64,000 nucleotides of DNA from Desulfobacula sp964636495 (GTDB lineage Bacteria > Desulfobacterota > Desulfobacteria > Desulfobacterales > Desulfobacteraceae): NCBI GenBank assembly GCA_964636495.1, contig CAZWSL010000007.1, positions 1 through 64,000 on the forward strand, read 5' to 3'. The notes under the pieces were generated by a model. It was not told where the DNA came from. It saw only the letters and a list, made by a program, of their open reading frames with translations, and did no database searches. The number at the start of each line of letters is the position of its first letter. Positions within the stretch are counted from its first letter, which is position 1. Below are positions 7,746 through 16,809 of the stretch, piece by piece. Made by a program: the position numbers and the translations under genes.

Positions 7746-8153
7746 ATGAGAACCAGACCATCAGTAGGAGTGGCTGTTATTGTCACCAAAAACAGGAAGG
7801 TGCTGCTGGGAAAACGTATACATTCTCATGGTTCAGGTACCTGGGCTTTTCCTGGCGGGCATTTGGAATGTAATGAAACTATTGAAGCCTGTGCAGAAAG
7901 AGAAGTGTTTGAAGAAACAGGCCTGTCAGTTAAAAGCATTAAACGTGTTGCATATACAAATGATATTTTTAAAGAAGAAAAAAAACACTATGTGACGCTG
8001 TTTACTGCCGCAGAATATGATTCTGGAGAACTCCAGCTGAAAGAGCCGGATAAATGTGAAAAATGGGATTGGTTTTCCTGGAATCAATTACCTGAGCCTC
8101 TGTTTTTATCTTTGAAAAATCTGTTGAAACAAGGATTCATTCCAACAGATTAA
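7746..8153 (+). CDS. Nudix hydrolase
   Basis: The 135-residue protein has a full Nudix box, GGHLECNETIEACAEREVF then EETGL, at about residues 37-60, which binds Mg2+ and hydrolyses nucleoside diphosphates linked to another group. The PSVGVAVIVTKNRKVLLGKR beginning and WDWFSWNQLP end resemble the MutT/NUDT15-like subgroup that cleans up damaged or non-canonical nucleotides. The ATG begins immediately after the stop of the editing-domain gene, so the two are translationally coupled. The substrate is not determined. Confidence 0.9.
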   Translation: MRTRPSVGVAVIVTKNRKVLLGKRIHSHGSGTWAFPGGHLECNETIEACAEREVFEETGLSVKSIKRVAYTNDIFKEEKKHYVTLFTAAEYDSGELQLKEPDKCEKWDWFSWNQLPEPLFLSLKNLLKQGFIPTD

Positions 8154-8177
8154 TGAGGATATATTGGGTAATCGCTT

Positions 8178-8612
8178 TTATTTGTAACCGATCTCTTCTG
8201 ATAAGGGTGTTTTGCTTCTGACAAAAATACCCGTTGCTCTTGCAATCTCCTTGTCATTGGAGTTGAATAAAACCGACTCACAGATAAACTGGGATCTGTT
8301 CTGGTTAACAACCCTGCCAATTGATTTTACAACACCTTCTGATACCGGCCGGGTGATATATGTTGTAAAACTTGTTGTCAGTACAAATACATCCTCAACC
8401 AGGGAGTTGGCAGCGAAAAAAGAGGCATTGTCCAGCGCAAGAAAATATAAAGCGCCATGCATGGCACCAGCGGCATGGAAAAGCTCCTTTTTTACGGGCA
8501 GTGTAATGTGTGCTTCTCCTTTTTCTATTTTTACTCTTGCCCCGGTCGATGAAACAAAAGGTGAGGTATGCATCATATTTTCCAGTTTTCTGTAATGCTC
8601 GTTTTCTGTCAT
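8178..8612 (-). CDS. PaaI-family hotdog-fold thioesterase
   Basis: The 144-residue protein has the hotdog motif HGALYFLALDNAS, corresponding to HGG-x-ha-x-D in PaaI-type acyl-CoA thioesterases, and TTSFTTYITRPVSEG for the following beta strands. It probably hydrolyses an acyl-CoA in the cytosol. The neighbours give no pathway clue. It converges with the Nudix operon 24 bp away. Confidence 0.82.
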   Translation of the reverse strand: MTENEHYRKLENMMHTSPFVSSTGARVKIEKGEAHITLPVKKELFHAAGAMHGALYFLALDNASFFAANSLVEDVFVLTTSFTTYITRPVSEGVVKSIGRVVNQNRSQFICESVLFNSNDKEIARATGIFVRSKTPLSEEIGYK

Positions 8613-9043
8613 TGATTATCTCCTGTCAGTTAATGTATTGCATGTTCAATCTGAGGCCTTTGCAGGTGTTTTTGTATAGGGTTATAATACATCTCTCTAT
8701 ATTTAAAAAGCTTTCTTTCTGCTTGGTCAGAGATTTTAAAATGCACATGGCAGATGAAGTGCATCACTTTAGTTGTATCTGCAACAAACATAAAAAACTG
8801 CGTTTTGATTTTGAGTTATTTCAGATCTGTCTGCATTTGCTGTTACTTGATTATTAAGTGGATTTTCCATGGATTTTAATGAAATTCACGAGAGACAGAG
8901 CAGGAGTGCAGCAGTCAGATTAACTGTTTCAAATTGAATGAGTGTAAATTTATCCCTTGTAAATCAACGGGACATGGTTATTTTTCTCCGGATAATAAAT
9001 TTTAGCATAAATGAATTTTACTGATAATAACAGGATATTAATC
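8613..9043. other. Divergent intergenic region
   Basis: No gene is supported in this AT-rich stretch; an open plus-strand frame at 8510-8857 mostly mirrors the thioesterase gene and lacks a ribosome site. It must hold the promoters of the thioesterase gene and the DUF4405-like gene. I found no convincing consensus promoter or structure. Confidence 0.4.
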
Positions 9044-9871
9044 ATGAGAAAAATTACCTCTTTAACACTGCTGGTCGCCGGGTTAATTGAGTTTGTTACC
9101 AGCATTGTATTGTATATCATTCCATCGGGACGTGTCGCTTACTGGTCAGATTATCATCTTCTCGGTCTCAGTAAAACGCAGTGGGGTGACATCCACATTA
9201 CAGTCGGAACCCTTTTTATCCTGGCACTTGCTCTCCATATTTACTATAACTGGCGTCCCATTACTGCCTACCTCAAAAATAAAGCAAAGCAGATGACTTT
9301 TTTTACCAGAAGTTTCAATATTGCTTTAATCATATCACTCTATGTTGCTGCCGGAACCCTCTATAATCTGCCGCCCATGAATTATGTCCTTCAACTGGGA
9401 GAATATTTTACCACCGCAGGGAATAAAAAATATGGCGAACCACCATATGGTCATGCGGAATTGTCGTCTTTAAAAATGTTCTGTACAAAAATGCATATTG
9501 ATTTAGCAGGTGCTGTTAATAAATTGAAAGCTGCTCAGATTAAAATGGACAACACCCGGGAGTCCATACAGGAAATTGCAGAGAAAAATAATATCAAACC
9601 CCAACAATTATATGAAATCATAAAAGTAGACACTGCCGGGCAGACAGGTGGTAAAACTCTCTTTCCAGATAGCCCATTTCCCGGTTTTGGCAACATGACA
9701 ATAGAAGAAATCTGTCAACGCTACTCTTTATCTGACTCAAAGGTGATGGAGCGGTTAAAGGAGGCGGGACTGCAGGCTGAAAAGAGTGAAACCGTAAAAG
9801 AAGTTGGAAAAAATAATAACAGCAATCCTATGGCAGTATTTGAAATGATTAAAAAAGCATCACATCAGTGA
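9044..9871 (+). CDS. DUF4405-like membrane protein with cytoplasmic helical repeats
   Basis: Three hydrophobic segments (about residues 5-25, 48-70 and 88-110) form a membrane domain containing DIHITVGTLFILALALH, with histidines spaced as in DUF4405/cytochrome-b-like domains that may bind heme. After it comes a hydrophilic tail with two or three similar helical units, such as ESIQEIAEKNNIKPQQLYEI and MTIEEICQRYSLSDSKVMER, resembling small helix-turn-helix repeats. The start at 9044 has AGGA 8 nt upstream; a start at 9011 is less likely. Heme binding is inferred from the family only. The protein is 275 residues. Confidence 0.68.
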   Translation: MRKITSLTLLVAGLIEFVTSIVLYIIPSGRVAYWSDYHLLGLSKTQWGDIHITVGTLFILALALHIYYNWRPITAYLKNKAKQMTFFTRSFNIALIISLYVAAGTLYNLPPMNYVLQLGEYFTTAGNKKYGEPPYGHAELSSLKMFCTKMHIDLAGAVNKLKAAQIKMDNTRESIQEIAEKNNIKPQQLYEIIKVDTAGQTGGKTLFPDSPFPGFGNMTIEEICQRYSLSDSKVMERLKEAGLQAEKSETVKEVGKNNNSNPMAVFEMIKKASHQ

Positions 9872-9962
9872 AATAGCCATTAAAACGACAGAAAAACAGG
9901 TAATAGGCGATAAATCGAATTGTTATTTCAGATTTCCACTTACATCTCCTGATCATGTCACT

Positions 9963-10030
9963 GCTGGGGCGAAAGTGAAAAATTGCGTATGTTACATTAA
10001 CGGTGAATAATTTTCACTCTTCCTACCAGC
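9963..10030. repeat. Imperfect 22-bp inverted repeat, possible mobile-element remnant
   Basis: The left arm begins GCTGGGGCGAAAGTGAAA (9963-9984). The reverse complement of the right arm (10009-10030) begins GCTGGTAGGAAGAGTGAA, so most positions match. The loop is 24 bp. TGTCACT precedes the left arm, and a TGT-type end is seen in IS21-like elements. No transposase is present, so this may be an end remnant or just a hairpin. Confidence 0.35.
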
Positions 10031-10179
10031 CCGTTTTCAAGTCGAACCTTTATTCCATGGGGGTGTGAAGGAGATTTTTCCAGGAATTGTGATAAAAAAA
10101 ACAGTTTAAATATAAAAGTTTAAAAAAAGATCAAAGGATTTTTTTCTCAATGGCTGTTTTCCTGTATCAAATCATTTCA

Positions 10180-10207
10180 TTGACACACACTTTCTGAAAG
10201 TGATATT
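10180..10207 (+). promoter_or_regulatory. Possible sbcDC promoter
   Basis: TTGACA at 10180-10185 is a perfect -35 box, followed after 16 bp by GATATT (10202-10207) as a weak -10. Transcription would start only about 5 nt before the sbcD ATG at 10219, where no good ribosome site is present. The transcript could be nearly leaderless, or the true promoter lies elsewhere. Confidence 0.35.
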
Positions 10208-10218
10208 TTTTCGAGAAT

Positions 10219-11457
10219 ATGAAAATTCTTCACACATCAGACTGGCATTTAGGTCGTTCCCTCTACGGCAGGAAACGATATGATGAGTTTTCGGCATTTC
10301 TGGAATGGCTGGCACACACCATTGAAAATGAAGGGGTCGACACTCTCCTTGTAGCCGGTGATGTATTTGATACCCCTACACCCGGCAATCAGGCACAGGA
10401 ACTCTACTATGGTTTTCTCTGTAAGGTCTCTGCATCATGCTGCCGTCATGTTGTGGTCATTGCCGGGAATCACGATTCGCCGTCATTTCTGAATGCTCCC
10501 AGGGATCTGTTGCGGGCGATGAATGTATATGTGATTGGCTCAATGACATCATTTTTGAGTGATGAAGTCATTGTTCTTCAGAAAGATGAACAGCCAGAGG
10601 CAATCATCTGCGCAGTACCATATCTGCGGGATAAAGATATCCGGACGGTTGAGCCGGGAGAAACAATTGATGATAAAAATATCAAGCTTGTCAAGGGGTT
10701 GGCAAAACATTATATGGATATCTGCAGCATTGCTCAACAGAGACAGACTGAATTAAAAAAAGCCGGATACAGCAATGTTCCCATAGTGGCCATGGGGCAC
10801 CTCTTCACATCAGGGGGGCGGTGTGTTGACGGCGATGGTGTCCGGGAGCTTTATGTGGGCTCACTGGCCCACGTAGGAGAAGAGGCTTTTTCTCCGTCAA
10901 TTGATTATCTTGCACTGGGTCATCTGCACGTTCCTCAAAAAGTCGGCAGCAGTCAGCACATTCGTTACTGCGGATCCCCTTTACCCATGGGTTATGGTGA
11001 AGCAGATCAGGAAAAGAGAGTTGTTCTCATTGAATTTAACGGCAGAGATCCGGAGATCAGGGAAATTCCAGTACCGTGTTTCCAGCAGCTGGTCCGCATT
11101 GCCGGCTCCATGGATGATATCCATGCAGCGCTTGCAAAGTTGAAAAAAGAGGAGAGCAGGGCATGGCTTGAGATTGAGTATACAGGCAGCGACATCATAG
11201 GGAATCTCCGTGAAAGGATCAATGAAGTGATGATCAACTCAGACATGGAAATTAGACGGATAAAAAACAGGCATGTTATGGAACGGGTGATCAGCACGAT
11301 TGATGAAAAAGAAATTCTTGACGATCTGGATGCCGGTGACGTCTTTAAACGCTGCCTTGATGCATTTGAGGTGCCTTATGAAGAGCGGAAAGAGCTGACA
11401 GCATCCTATAACGAGATCATCAAGTCTATCCATGAAGAAGATGTGAATAAATATTGA
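10219..11457 (+). CDS. sbcD: Exonuclease subunit SbcD
   Basis: SbcD is the Mn2+ nuclease of the SbcCD complex (bacterial Mre11), which opens DNA hairpins and processes blocked double-strand ends. The 412-residue protein has all metallophosphatase motifs: HTSDWHLG, VAGDVFDTPTP, VIAGNHDS, AMGHLF and ALGHLHVPQ, then GSPLPMGYGE. The family length is normal. sbcC follows 152 bp later on the same strand, with a possible small ORF between them. The identity is secure. Confidence 0.96.
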   Translation: MKILHTSDWHLGRSLYGRKRYDEFSAFLEWLAHTIENEGVDTLLVAGDVFDTPTPGNQAQELYYGFLCKVSASCCRHVVVIAGNHDSPSFLNAPRDLLRAMNVYVIGSMTSFLSDEVIVLQKDEQPEAIICAVPYLRDKDIRTVEPGETIDDKNIKLVKGLAKHYMDICSIAQQRQTELKKAGYSNVPIVAMGHLFTSGGRCVDGDGVRELYVGSLAHVGEEAFSPSIDYLALGHLHVPQKVGSSQHIRYCGSPLPMGYGEADQEKRVVLIEFNGRDPEIREIPVPCFQQLVRIAGSMDDIHAALAKLKKEESRAWLEIEYTGSDIIGNLRERINEVMINSDMEIRRIKNRHVMERVISTIDEKEILDDLDAGDVFKRCLDAFEVPYEERKELTASYNEIIKSIHEEDVNKY

Positions 11458-11482
11458 GTGCCAGTTGAAGAAGGCAGATGAT

Positions 11483-11623
11483 ATGGAAACGGCATTAAAA
11501 GAGAAGAGAAAGCAGATGATGTTGAGAATCATGAATCCGGTTGATTCGCTGCCTGAGATCATATGGGTTCCACTGACAGTCAAAAATCAGGTATCGGAGT
11601 TTAAAAATTATGAGGATACTTGA
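11483..11623 (+). CDS. Possible 46-residue ORF between sbcD and sbcC
   Basis: ATG at 11483 opens METALKEKRKQMMLRIMNPV and continues through a Pro/Val-containing second half to TGA at 11621-11623. It overlaps the sbcC start by 14 nt in another frame. An AAGG element lies a few bases upstream. The overlap would allow translational coupling into sbcC. The sequence has a basic helix followed by an extended segment and matches no family known to me. It may be real or chance. Confidence 0.4.
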   Translation: METALKEKRKQMMLRIMNPVDSLPEIIWVPLTVKNQVSEFKNYEDT

Positions 11624-14600
11624 ACTTCGATTTAAAAATCTCAACTCCCTCTACGGTGAGTGGATAATTGATTTCACTGATCCGGAATATATATCCAATG
11701 GGATCTTTGCGCTGACCGGACCGACCGGTGCGGGTAAATCCACTATTCTTGATGCTGTCTGCCTTGCCCTGTACGGGGCAACACCCCGCCTTGGAAAAAT
11801 TACCAGAAGTGGAAATGAAATTATGTCCCGCCAGACAGGGGAGTGCTATGCCGAGGTGCTGTTTGAATCCAGGAGCGGCTGTTTCCGCTGTCACTGGGAA
11901 CAGCGCCGTGCATGGAAAAAAACCGATGGCAATCTGAGAGATCAGGAGCACCAGATTGTAGATGCTGACACCGGTAAACCCATTGAAACCAAGAAGAGCC
12001 TGGTTGTGGGGATTATTGAGGAAAAAACCGGAATGGATTTTGACCGTTTCACTCGATCCATTCTACTGGCCCAGGGTGGCTTTGATACGTTTCTGAAGGC
12101 TGACGTTGAGCAGAAATCCAGAATTCTGGAGCAGATTACCGGCACTGAGATATATTCGGAAATATCACGACGTGTCCATGAACGCCAGAGGGATGAACGT
12201 GAAAAATTGAACCTGCTGCAGGCAGAGACATCCGGCATAATGACTCTGGAGCCGGAACAGGAAAAAGAAATCCAACAGCGTATTGAGGCAGAAGAGAAGC
12301 AGGAGAGAGAACTGGCAGCCGGTTTAACCCGGACCGGTAAGGCAATAGCATGGCTTTCTGTCATTGACGGGCTGAAAAAGGAGATCAGCCTCCTGGCTGA
12401 AGAGGCTGTTAAGCTGGAGTATGCCATTGAAGCATTCAAACCGGAACGTAATAAGCTTGATCGTGCCGTGAAAGCTGGCTCACTGGATGGACTGCATGCT
12501 ACATTCACTGCTGTCCGAAAGCAGCAGTCAGATGATCAGGCATCTCTGAAAACCGGGGGAAAGCGTTTTTCTGAACTTGAAATATGTGTCAATAAACAGT
12601 CTGAATCACTCAGACTGGCAGAACAGCAGACGATCAAAGCCAAAGAAGAACTGAAATTGACAGCACCGGTTATCCGGAAGATCCGTTCGCTTGATCAGAA
12701 ACGGGCAGAACAGAAGAAAGCTGTTTCAGAAGCAGCTTCTACCTGCAGCAGGATTACGGAAAAGATCGATGATGACAGGCAGATAAGATTGAAAGTGAAG
12801 GAAAAACAGACCATGTCTGAAAAGAACCTGGAGCTTATCAAAGGCTGTCTTAAAGAACAGGCAGGGGATGAATGGCTGATCAGCGGTCTGGCCGGTATTG
12901 AAGAACAGCTCGATAATCTGCGTTACAGACAAAAAGAGATTAATCAAAAAGGGATTGAACTCAAGAAAGCTGATACGGCTTTGCTGCAGACAGCAAAGAA
13001 ACTGGCCGGCGATATAAAGCAGACAGATGCCTGCAGGCAGATGCTTGAAAAAACAGTGGAAAATCTTCAGCAGGAAAAAAATGCCTTGAACAGATTGCTG
13101 GGCAGCAGACCGCTGCGTGAATACCGTGCCAGAAAAGAATCCCTGCTTCGTGAAATGGCATTCATCAGGAAGATTGAAGAACTTGAAAATCACCGGCGAA
13201 GACTGGAAGACGGTAGCCCCTGTCCGCTCTGCGGTTCCAGAAAACATCCTTTTGCCAGGGGAAATGTTCCGGCTCCCGATGAAATCGAGCAGAAGATAGG
13301 GGTCCTCAGCAAGCTGATCTCTAAAGCTGAGAAGCTGGAGAGTGCAAAGAAGAAACTGGAAAAGGAAGAAGCTGATGCCCGTAAAAAACTCAATGACAGT
13401 GAAAAACGGGAAACAGCTGCAGCCGGAAATAAGAAGGCTGCAGAGAAAACCTTTACGCAACTGAAGAGTGAACGGGAAAAACTCCTGACTCTTTTCAGCA
13501 GACTGAAACAGGCAGCAACAGACAGGCTTCAGCCGCTGGGCATTACTCAGATACACGAAACTGAAGTTTCATCACTCCTTGATTCTCTCAGATCCCGGTT
13601 GGATGCATGGCAGAAGCAGGTCAGAAAGAGGGTTGAAATTGAAAAACAGATGGCTGAACTTGACAGTGAGATAAAACAACTTGATGCTGTTATTGAGAAC
13701 CGGAAAGCCGATCTGGTAGAGAAACAGGAAAAATTGGAGACATTGAAGAGGGCGTACACCACCGTAAGTGATGATCGCAGGAGTCTGTATGGATATAAAA
13801 ACCCTGATCAGGAAGAGAATTGCCTGCATAAAGCTGTTGCAGATGCCGAGAAAGCTGAAAAGAGAGCCAGAGACCTGAACAGCAGCCTGCAAAAGGAATT
13901 AACGGCTGCAGAAACAGCTGCTGAATCCCTGAAAAACCGTATCAGACAGAGGACGCCGGAATTGAAAAAAGCGGAAACCGATTTTTTGTCAGCACTTGAA
14001 CCGGCTGGATTTTCAGATGAGAAACAATTCCTTGAAGCGCGTCTGAAAAAAGAGCAGCTGGCTGTATTGTCTGCCAGAGCAAAAGACCTGGACAACCGCC
14101 AGACAGATATGAGAGCCAGGCAGAAAGATCGGGGAATACGCCTGACCAGGGAGATGGCCAGAAAGATAACAGACAAACCCCTTGAAGAGCTGGAACTGGA
14201 ATTCAGGGAGTATGAAACGTTACAAAAAGAGCTGCGCGATACCATTGCAGGGCTCAACCATAAACTGAATGACAACTCTGCTGCAAAAGAGCGGATAAAG
14301 GAGAAACAGGCCATTATTAAAGCCCGGAAAAAAGAGTGTGATCGCTGGGAAAAGCTGCATGGGCTTATCGGTTCTGCTGATGGTAAAAAATACCGCAATT
14401 TTGCCCAGGGCCTGACCTTTGAGTTGATGGTTTCATATGCCAATCTGCAGCTGGAGAAGATGAGCGACCGCTACCTGCTTATCCGTGATAACAAGCAGCC
14501 TCTTGATCTGAATGTGGTTGATAATTATCAGGCCGGTGAAATCAGATCAACCCGGAACCTTTCAGGTGGAGAAAGCTTTATTGTCAGTCTCTCTCTGGCG

Positions 14601-14855
14601 CTGGGCCTTTCCAGGATGGCAAGCCGCAAAGTGAGTGTGGACTCCCTGTTTCTCGATGAAGGTTTTGGCACCCTGGATGAAGAAGCACTGGAAACCGCTC
14701 TGGAAGCATTGTCAGGCCTTCAGCACGACAACAAGTTGATTGGAATCATCTCCCATGTCTTTGCATTAAAAGAGAGGATCACTGTACAGATTACCGTTAC
14801 ACCGGTTTCCGGCGGCCGCAGTGTACTTGCCGGTCCGGGCTGCAATAGGAGATAA
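11610..14855 (+). CDS. sbcC: Exonuclease subunit SbcC (SMC-like ATPase)
   Basis: SbcC is the Rad50-like ATPase partner of SbcD. The 1081-residue protein has Walker A GPTGAGKST (about residues 37-45), long Glu/Lys/Gln-rich coiled coils, a zinc hook SPCPLCG (C538, C541) at the coil apex, the ABC signature LSGGES (984-989), and Walker B SLFLDEGFG followed by the D-loop. This is the complete SbcC layout. CGGAG about 10 nt upstream supports the ATG at 11610. The gene forms an operon with sbcD. Confidence 0.96.
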   Translation: MRILELRFKNLNSLYGEWIIDFTDPEYISNGIFALTGPTGAGKSTILDAVCLALYGATPRLGKITRSGNEIMSRQTGECYAEVLFESRSGCFRCHWEQRRAWKKTDGNLRDQEHQIVDADTGKPIETKKSLVVGIIEEKTGMDFDRFTRSILLAQGGFDTFLKADVEQKSRILEQITGTEIYSEISRRVHERQRDEREKLNLLQAETSGIMTLEPEQEKEIQQRIEAEEKQERELAAGLTRTGKAIAWLSVIDGLKKEISLLAEEAVKLEYAIEAFKPERNKLDRAVKAGSLDGLHATFTAVRKQQSDDQASLKTGGKRFSELEICVNKQSESLRLAEQQTIKAKEELKLTAPVIRKIRSLDQKRAEQKKAVSEAASTCSRITEKIDDDRQIRLKVKEKQTMSEKNLELIKGCLKEQAGDEWLISGLAGIEEQLDNLRYRQKEINQKGIELKKADTALLQTAKKLAGDIKQTDACRQMLEKTVENLQQEKNALNRLLGSRPLREYRARKESLLREMAFIRKIEELENHRRRLEDGSPCPLCGSRKHPFARGNVPAPDEIEQKIGVLSKLISKAEKLESAKKKLEKEEADARKKLNDSEKRETAAAGNKKAAEKTFTQLKSEREKLLTLFSRLKQAATDRLQPLGITQIHETEVSSLLDSLRSRLDAWQKQVRKRVEIEKQMAELDSEIKQLDAVIENRKADLVEKQEKLETLKRAYTTVSDDRRSLYGYKNPDQEENCLHKAVADAEKAEKRARDLNSSLQKELTAAETAAESLKNRIRQRTPELKKAETDFLSALEPAGFSDEKQFLEARLKKEQLAVLSARAKDLDNRQTDMRARQKDRGIRLTREMARKITDKPLEELELEFREYETLQKELRDTIAGLNHKLNDNSAAKERIKEKQAIIKARKKECDRWEKLHGLIGSADGKKYRNFAQGLTFELMVSYANLQLEKMSDRYLLIRDNKQPLDLNVVDNYQAGEIRSTRNLSGGESFIVSLSLALGLSRMASRKVSVDSLFLDEGFGTLDEEALETALEALSGLQHDNKLIGIISHVFALKERITVQITVTPVSGGRSVLAGPGCNRR

Positions 14856-14949
14856 GATGATGCAGATGGGCTTGAATACCGAAAAAACCGGTTGTTAAAG
14901 TGATGGTTTTTTTCAAAGGAGAAGCAAGAGATGAATAGAGATTGAAGGT

Positions 14950-16701
14950 ATGAATAGATTATGGAGATATCAGGATTTTGTAAAACATCTTTCCCATGAA
15001 AACACTCTTGTCAGAAGATGGGCGTTCCATGCTGTAGAGAACCGGTATCAAAACAGGTATACAGATGAAGTAAGCAGGCTTATCAATGATAAAGATGAAT
15101 ATCTTGCATCTGCTGCACCACTATATCTTGCTGAGCATTGTGCAGTCCGGCATGCACCTGCCATACTGGAGTGTTTTAAAAAAACAGGGGGAAATGTTTC
15201 ATCAAATTGTGCTTCAGCTCTTGGCCGGATGAAATATGAACCTGCACTGGAAGAGATAGTCAATTCCATATCAAACAGTATTAATTCAGAGTCATTATAT
15301 GGTGTTTTTGAATATCTTGGCAGTATCCAGAATGAAAACAGCAGAGAAACATTATTGTCTGTTGCCATGCAGGTTCAGGACCCGTTGATGCGAAGCCGTG
15401 CATTTGCAAATTTACTGCAGCATAATCATCCGGAAGCTGTGAAAGAAATACTGCTTGACATACTGGAGTCGGTAAAACAGAACCAGTCAGTTGACGGGCA
15501 TCAGATTAAAGGTATGGTAGATTTCTGGGATGCTGACGTCTATTTTAACAGTTTAACTATGTCTGCATGGGATGCGAATATTGTTAATGAACCAAAATCT
15601 GTCTTACACGAATTTTTAATGATAAATCCCCACATTCCCCTGGAAAATCATAAGGTTGATGTGCTGATAAAAATTCTGGAAAAAGTACAGTATCATGATC
15701 TTGTGACCATTTTAATGTTTGAAGTTAAAAAAATGTTAAAGCATAGATATCCGGATAATAATTATTATGAGGAGAGCAGAGAATTCTTTGTCAAAGATAC
15801 AATGGCGGTCATACTCCTGAAAGAGTTGTCAAGGCAGCCGTCGGTCTGGAAAAAGTTAAAAAAAGAGAAAACATCACAGGTTGATATTCTGATATCATTC
15901 GTTTTATCGGTATATTTTTCTGTTCTGGAGCGTGGACTCCATCTGCCGGCCCTGTTTCAGGAAGCAGGATTAAAAGATCTGTTCATGTCAGTAAAAAAAG
16001 CCGGCCCCGGCCTTCCGGAAGTCATATGCAGGAAAATAGCCGAGCTTGCACCTGTATATGCGTTAAAAAATGCCTTGTCCGAAAAGCCGGACACATGGGG
16101 AGATACCTGGATTGTGAGAATCATGGGCAGGATAGGAAGCAGAGAATTCCTGCCGGACCTGCTCCGGGTGCTTTATTATTCTGACGGGTTGAGCTACATA
16201 TATGAAAGTTCTCTAAGGTCGATAATTACAATGGATGAATCAGCTGATGAAAGCAAAATAAGAGTTCTGCAGAATCATTCAGTTGATGAGCCAGACAGTT
16301 TTTATATGATGGAGCATCTCTCTTTTGCTGAGATTTTTGATCTTGCTCTGCAAAAATGGGAAGGTGTGGATAAATGGGTTTATTCTTATGGGAATTTTGC
16401 ATCCTGCCTCATGGGGATTGGCGATAAAAGAGGAATTGAAAAACTGCAGGAGATTTATGTGCAGGAGGATGATGCAGACGGTTTTATCGGAGATGCGCTG
16501 GAGTGCCTGAGCACTGTTCATGGTGTAGTTATTCCCCAATTGGATGAGATTCATAAAAAAAGAGAGGAAAAAACAGAAAAGCGGGAAACACCCATATCAT
16601 GGTCTGATGAAATATATGATGATATGGAAAAAACAGATCATATGAAAAATATTATTCCTTTTAAAACAGATAGTCCTGAAGCAGACGGGAATAAACCATG
16701 A
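14950..16701 (+). CDS. HEAT-repeat protein of unknown function
   Basis: The 583-residue protein has no signal peptide or membrane helix. The first 200 residues contain HEAT/Armadillo-type helical repeats (HENTLVRRWAFHAVENRY, PAILECFKK, DPLMRSRAFANLLQ), and similar units recur near 380-420 (RIMGRIGSREFLPDLLRVL) and 490-540. Such scaffolds bind protein partners. The C-terminal 40 residues are charged and probably disordered. It lies 95 bp after sbcC on the same strand, but a link to DNA repair is not shown. The start is supported by an AAGG just before the ATG. Confidence 0.72.
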   Translation: MNRLWRYQDFVKHLSHENTLVRRWAFHAVENRYQNRYTDEVSRLINDKDEYLASAAPLYLAEHCAVRHAPAILECFKKTGGNVSSNCASALGRMKYEPALEEIVNSISNSINSESLYGVFEYLGSIQNENSRETLLSVAMQVQDPLMRSRAFANLLQHNHPEAVKEILLDILESVKQNQSVDGHQIKGMVDFWDADVYFNSLTMSAWDANIVNEPKSVLHEFLMINPHIPLENHKVDVLIKILEKVQYHDLVTILMFEVKKMLKHRYPDNNYYEESREFFVKDTMAVILLKELSRQPSVWKKLKKEKTSQVDILISFVLSVYFSVLERGLHLPALFQEAGLKDLFMSVKKAGPGLPEVICRKIAELAPVYALKNALSEKPDTWGDTWIVRIMGRIGSREFLPDLLRVLYYSDGLSYIYESSLRSIITMDESADESKIRVLQNHSVDEPDSFYMMEHLSFAEIFDLALQKWEGVDKWVYSYGNFASCLMGIGDKRGIEKLQEIYVQEDDADGFIGDALECLSTVHGVVIPQLDEIHKKREEKTEKRETPISWSDEIYDDMEKTDHMKNIIPFKTDSPEADGNKP

Positions 16702-16809
16702 CCATGTGGGAGCGGTAAAATGTATAAAAAATGTTGTTTGAATAAATCTTGAACCCTGAAGAAAAATGATAAGGAATGCAAAGCAGGTTTGATGCGGTAA
16801 TATGATGCC

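Larger units (their letters stand above)
9872..10218. other. Intergenic region before sbcDC
   Basis: No gene is seen. The region holds a long imperfect inverted repeat (9963-10030) and a probable sbcD promoter (10180-10207), listed separately. The remainder is AT-rich with no recognised signal. Confidence 0.45.

Noticed and set aside
8510..8857. Plus-strand ORF of 115 codons over the thioesterase gene
   Set aside because: Mostly antisense to a well-supported gene, hydrophobic composition from the complement of AT-rich DNA, no ribosome site.
11942..12508. 188-codon minus-strand ORF inside sbcC
   Set aside because: Lies wholly within a secure gene and shows Ser-rich shadow composition without motifs.
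12726..13556. Long 276-codon minus-strand ORF inside sbcC
   Set aside because: Mirror of the coiled-coil coding sequence; Phe/Leu/Ser-rich composition is the usual artefact of Glu/Lys codons read backwards.
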